A stretch of 64,000 nt of DNA from Peribacillus sp. FSL E2-0218 (GTDB lineage: Bacteria > Bacillota > Bacilli > Bacillales > DSM-1321): the NCBI RefSeq assembly GCF_037992945.1, contig NZ_CP150304.1:3723501-3787500 (forward strand), written 5' to 3'. Shown piece by piece: positions 62,914-64,000 of the stretch. The notes beneath the pieces were generated by a model, which saw only the letters and a program-made list of their open reading frames with translations, had not been told where the DNA came from and did not search any database. Position 1 is the stretch's first letter. The number at the start of each line of letters is the position of its first letter. Made by a program: the position numbers and the translations under genes.

Positions 62914-64000
62914 TCATGGCGCCGATAGCTTATTCCTTCTATGCACCATTCTCGATAAAAGCGCTCCAGTCAAGGCTGCCGCCATCAAAATCGCAAAAAG
63001 GACCGAATAATTCGTGACGATCCCGATCAAAGTCGATGAGATGATGCTGCCAAAATAGCGGAATGTCGAAAAGATCCCCGATGCAGAGCCCGATGCAGAT
63101 TCATCGACCGCCTCCAGGGAAGCGACCTGCATGCTGGTAAGCCCTAAACCGATTGCCAAACCGTTCACGATAAGCGTTATGGCTAAATAAAGAAGCGACT
63201 GGTTTTGGATGACGAACAATAATAATAGATTCGTTAACACGGTGAAGGCGAATGACAGGAAAATGACCTTTTGCGATGTCCATTTTCCATTAAGCTGTCC
63301 GCCAATCATATTGCCAAAAGCCATGGAAATGGAGAACAAGGATAACATCACGCCGCTCATCGAGGTGGATATATCCATTTTTGTGGTCATGATCAACGGC
63401 ATGACCAACAAGATGGCATACATCGTGAAATTATTGATCAACACCGATAGATTGGCATTCACGAATATAGGACTCTTGAATAAGGCGAAATCTATAACCG
63501 GAGAGGCAACGGATTGCTCTCTCCTTATGAACAATCCCGTAAATAAAAGCGTCCCCAATCCAAGTGTGATGTATGCCGCCGGCGATGTTGCATGTGTCAA
63601 GGCAATCAATAATGTGATGGCAATGGCCAAATAAATGGCACCAAACACATCCAGGGGCTGTCTGGGACGCTTATTCCCAAGCTTGGGAATAAGCAACATC
63701 CCTCCAGCAAGCGCACCTAATAATAAAGGGACATTGACCCAGAATATCGCTTTCCAACTGGCCATGGCAATCAATAATGAGCCGATCAATGGACCGACTG
63801 CCGCTCCCAGCCCCATGCCTAAGCCGAAAAAACCCAATACCCCCGGCAGCCGCTCCCGTGAAACGGCATGACGGATAAGGGCAACGACATTCGGGATCAG
63901 TAATCCTCCCCCTATGGCTTGGAGTGACCGAAAAACGACGAGCACACCTATATTTGGAGCAAGGCCACAGCCAATCGAGGCAGTGAGAAATAATAGTATG
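62914..64000 (-). CDS. MFS transporter, DHA2/14-helix type (5' end outside window)
   Basis: Major facilitator drug/proton antiporter, C-terminal portion. The frame is open to the window edge; the first visible residues read ILLFLTASIGCG and the FRSLQAIGGGLLIPNVVAL motif near the edge marks the motif C region. Ten or so helices follow, ending RMVHRRNKLSAP. Drug or toxin export is likely. The N-terminal one-quarter is not in the window, so substrate hints are missing. Confidence 0.88.
   Translation of the reverse strand, partial: ILLFLTASIGCGLAPNIGVLVVFRSLQAIGGGLLIPNVVALIRHAVSRERLPGVLGFFGLGMGLGAAVGPLIGSLLIAMASWKAIFWVNVPLLLGALAGGMLLIPKLGNKRPRQPLDVFGAIYLAIAITLLIALTHATSPAAYITLGLGTLLFTGLFIRREQSVASPVIDFALFKSPIFVNANLSVLINNFTMYAILLVMPLIMTTKMDISTSMSGVMLSLFSISMAFGNMIGGQLNGKWTSQKVIFLSFAFTVLTNLLLLFVIQNQSLLYLAITLIVNGLAIGLGLTSMQVASLEAVDESASGSASGIFSTFRYFGSIISSTLIGIVTNYSVLFAILMAAALTGALLSRMVHRRNKLSAP

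Overview
This 64 kb window is chromosomal DNA of a low-to-medium GC Firmicute of the Bacillaceae. The evidence is gene content and order: long runs follow the Bacillus subtilis yt* region (murC, sftA, ytpQ, ytpP, ytoQ, ytoP, ytzB, ytnP, trmB, ytzH, ytmP, ytlR, ytlQ, ytlP; then ytjP/pepV; then ytzE, an rsuA-type gene, ytgP, ytfP). The sporulation gene cse60, AGGAGG-type ribosome binding sites, frequent TTG/GTG starts, and Rex, Fur, Zur and BceR-like operators agree. The overall character suggests a Bacillus simplex/Peribacillus-like organism, but that genus call is inference. No phage, insertion sequence, CRISPR array, rRNA or tRNA was seen.

Layout. 0-5.4 kb: 3' part of an M29 aminopeptidase, then murC and the DNA translocase sftA. 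5.8-19 kb: the yt housekeeping block, with an M20 amidohydrolase where B. subtilis has ytpR and with no amyX between ytmP and ytlR. 19-28.6 kb: mntH, D-amino acid aminotransferase and PepV, an SDR, a DedA protein, signal peptidase I, a DUF1992 protein, and a secreted transglycosylase with four Ig-like repeats. 28.7-31 kb: a NasF-type CobA-HemD fusion and a second HemD-like protein (siroheme branch). 32.2-35 kb: ldh-lctP lactate module under two Rex operators. 35-41.9 kb: DsbA/FrnE-like protein, Rrf2 regulator, EamA exporter, a tandem TetR-TetR regulator divergent from an aldehyde dehydrogenase, and the ycgQ/ycgR pair behind a strong Zur-like box. 42.4-49.3 kb: DinB protein, GMP reductase, a frameshifted phnA/yjdM, and a complete BceRSAB-type peptide-antibiotic sensing and detoxification module. 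49.8-54 kb: Fur-boxed YcgT-like flavoprotein, a truncated phosphonatase, adaA-ogt alkylation repair, and a broken PEP-mutase-family gene. 54-64 kb: ytzE to ytfP, an alkyltransferase-like protein, SDR, cse60, a tartrate/D-malate dehydrogenase, a rhodanese and a partial MFS exporter.

The least explained signal is a set of three intergenic tandem arrays (about 18.95, 49.3-49.5 and 58.4-58.8 kb). Their sequences differ, but they share a spacing of 20-21 nt, about two helical turns. No complete new defence or biosynthetic system was found. Other points of interest are the Zur-like box at ycgRQ, a BceR-like palindrome overlapping a stop codon, the double TetR fusion, and several decayed genes (phnA, phnX, PEP mutase).
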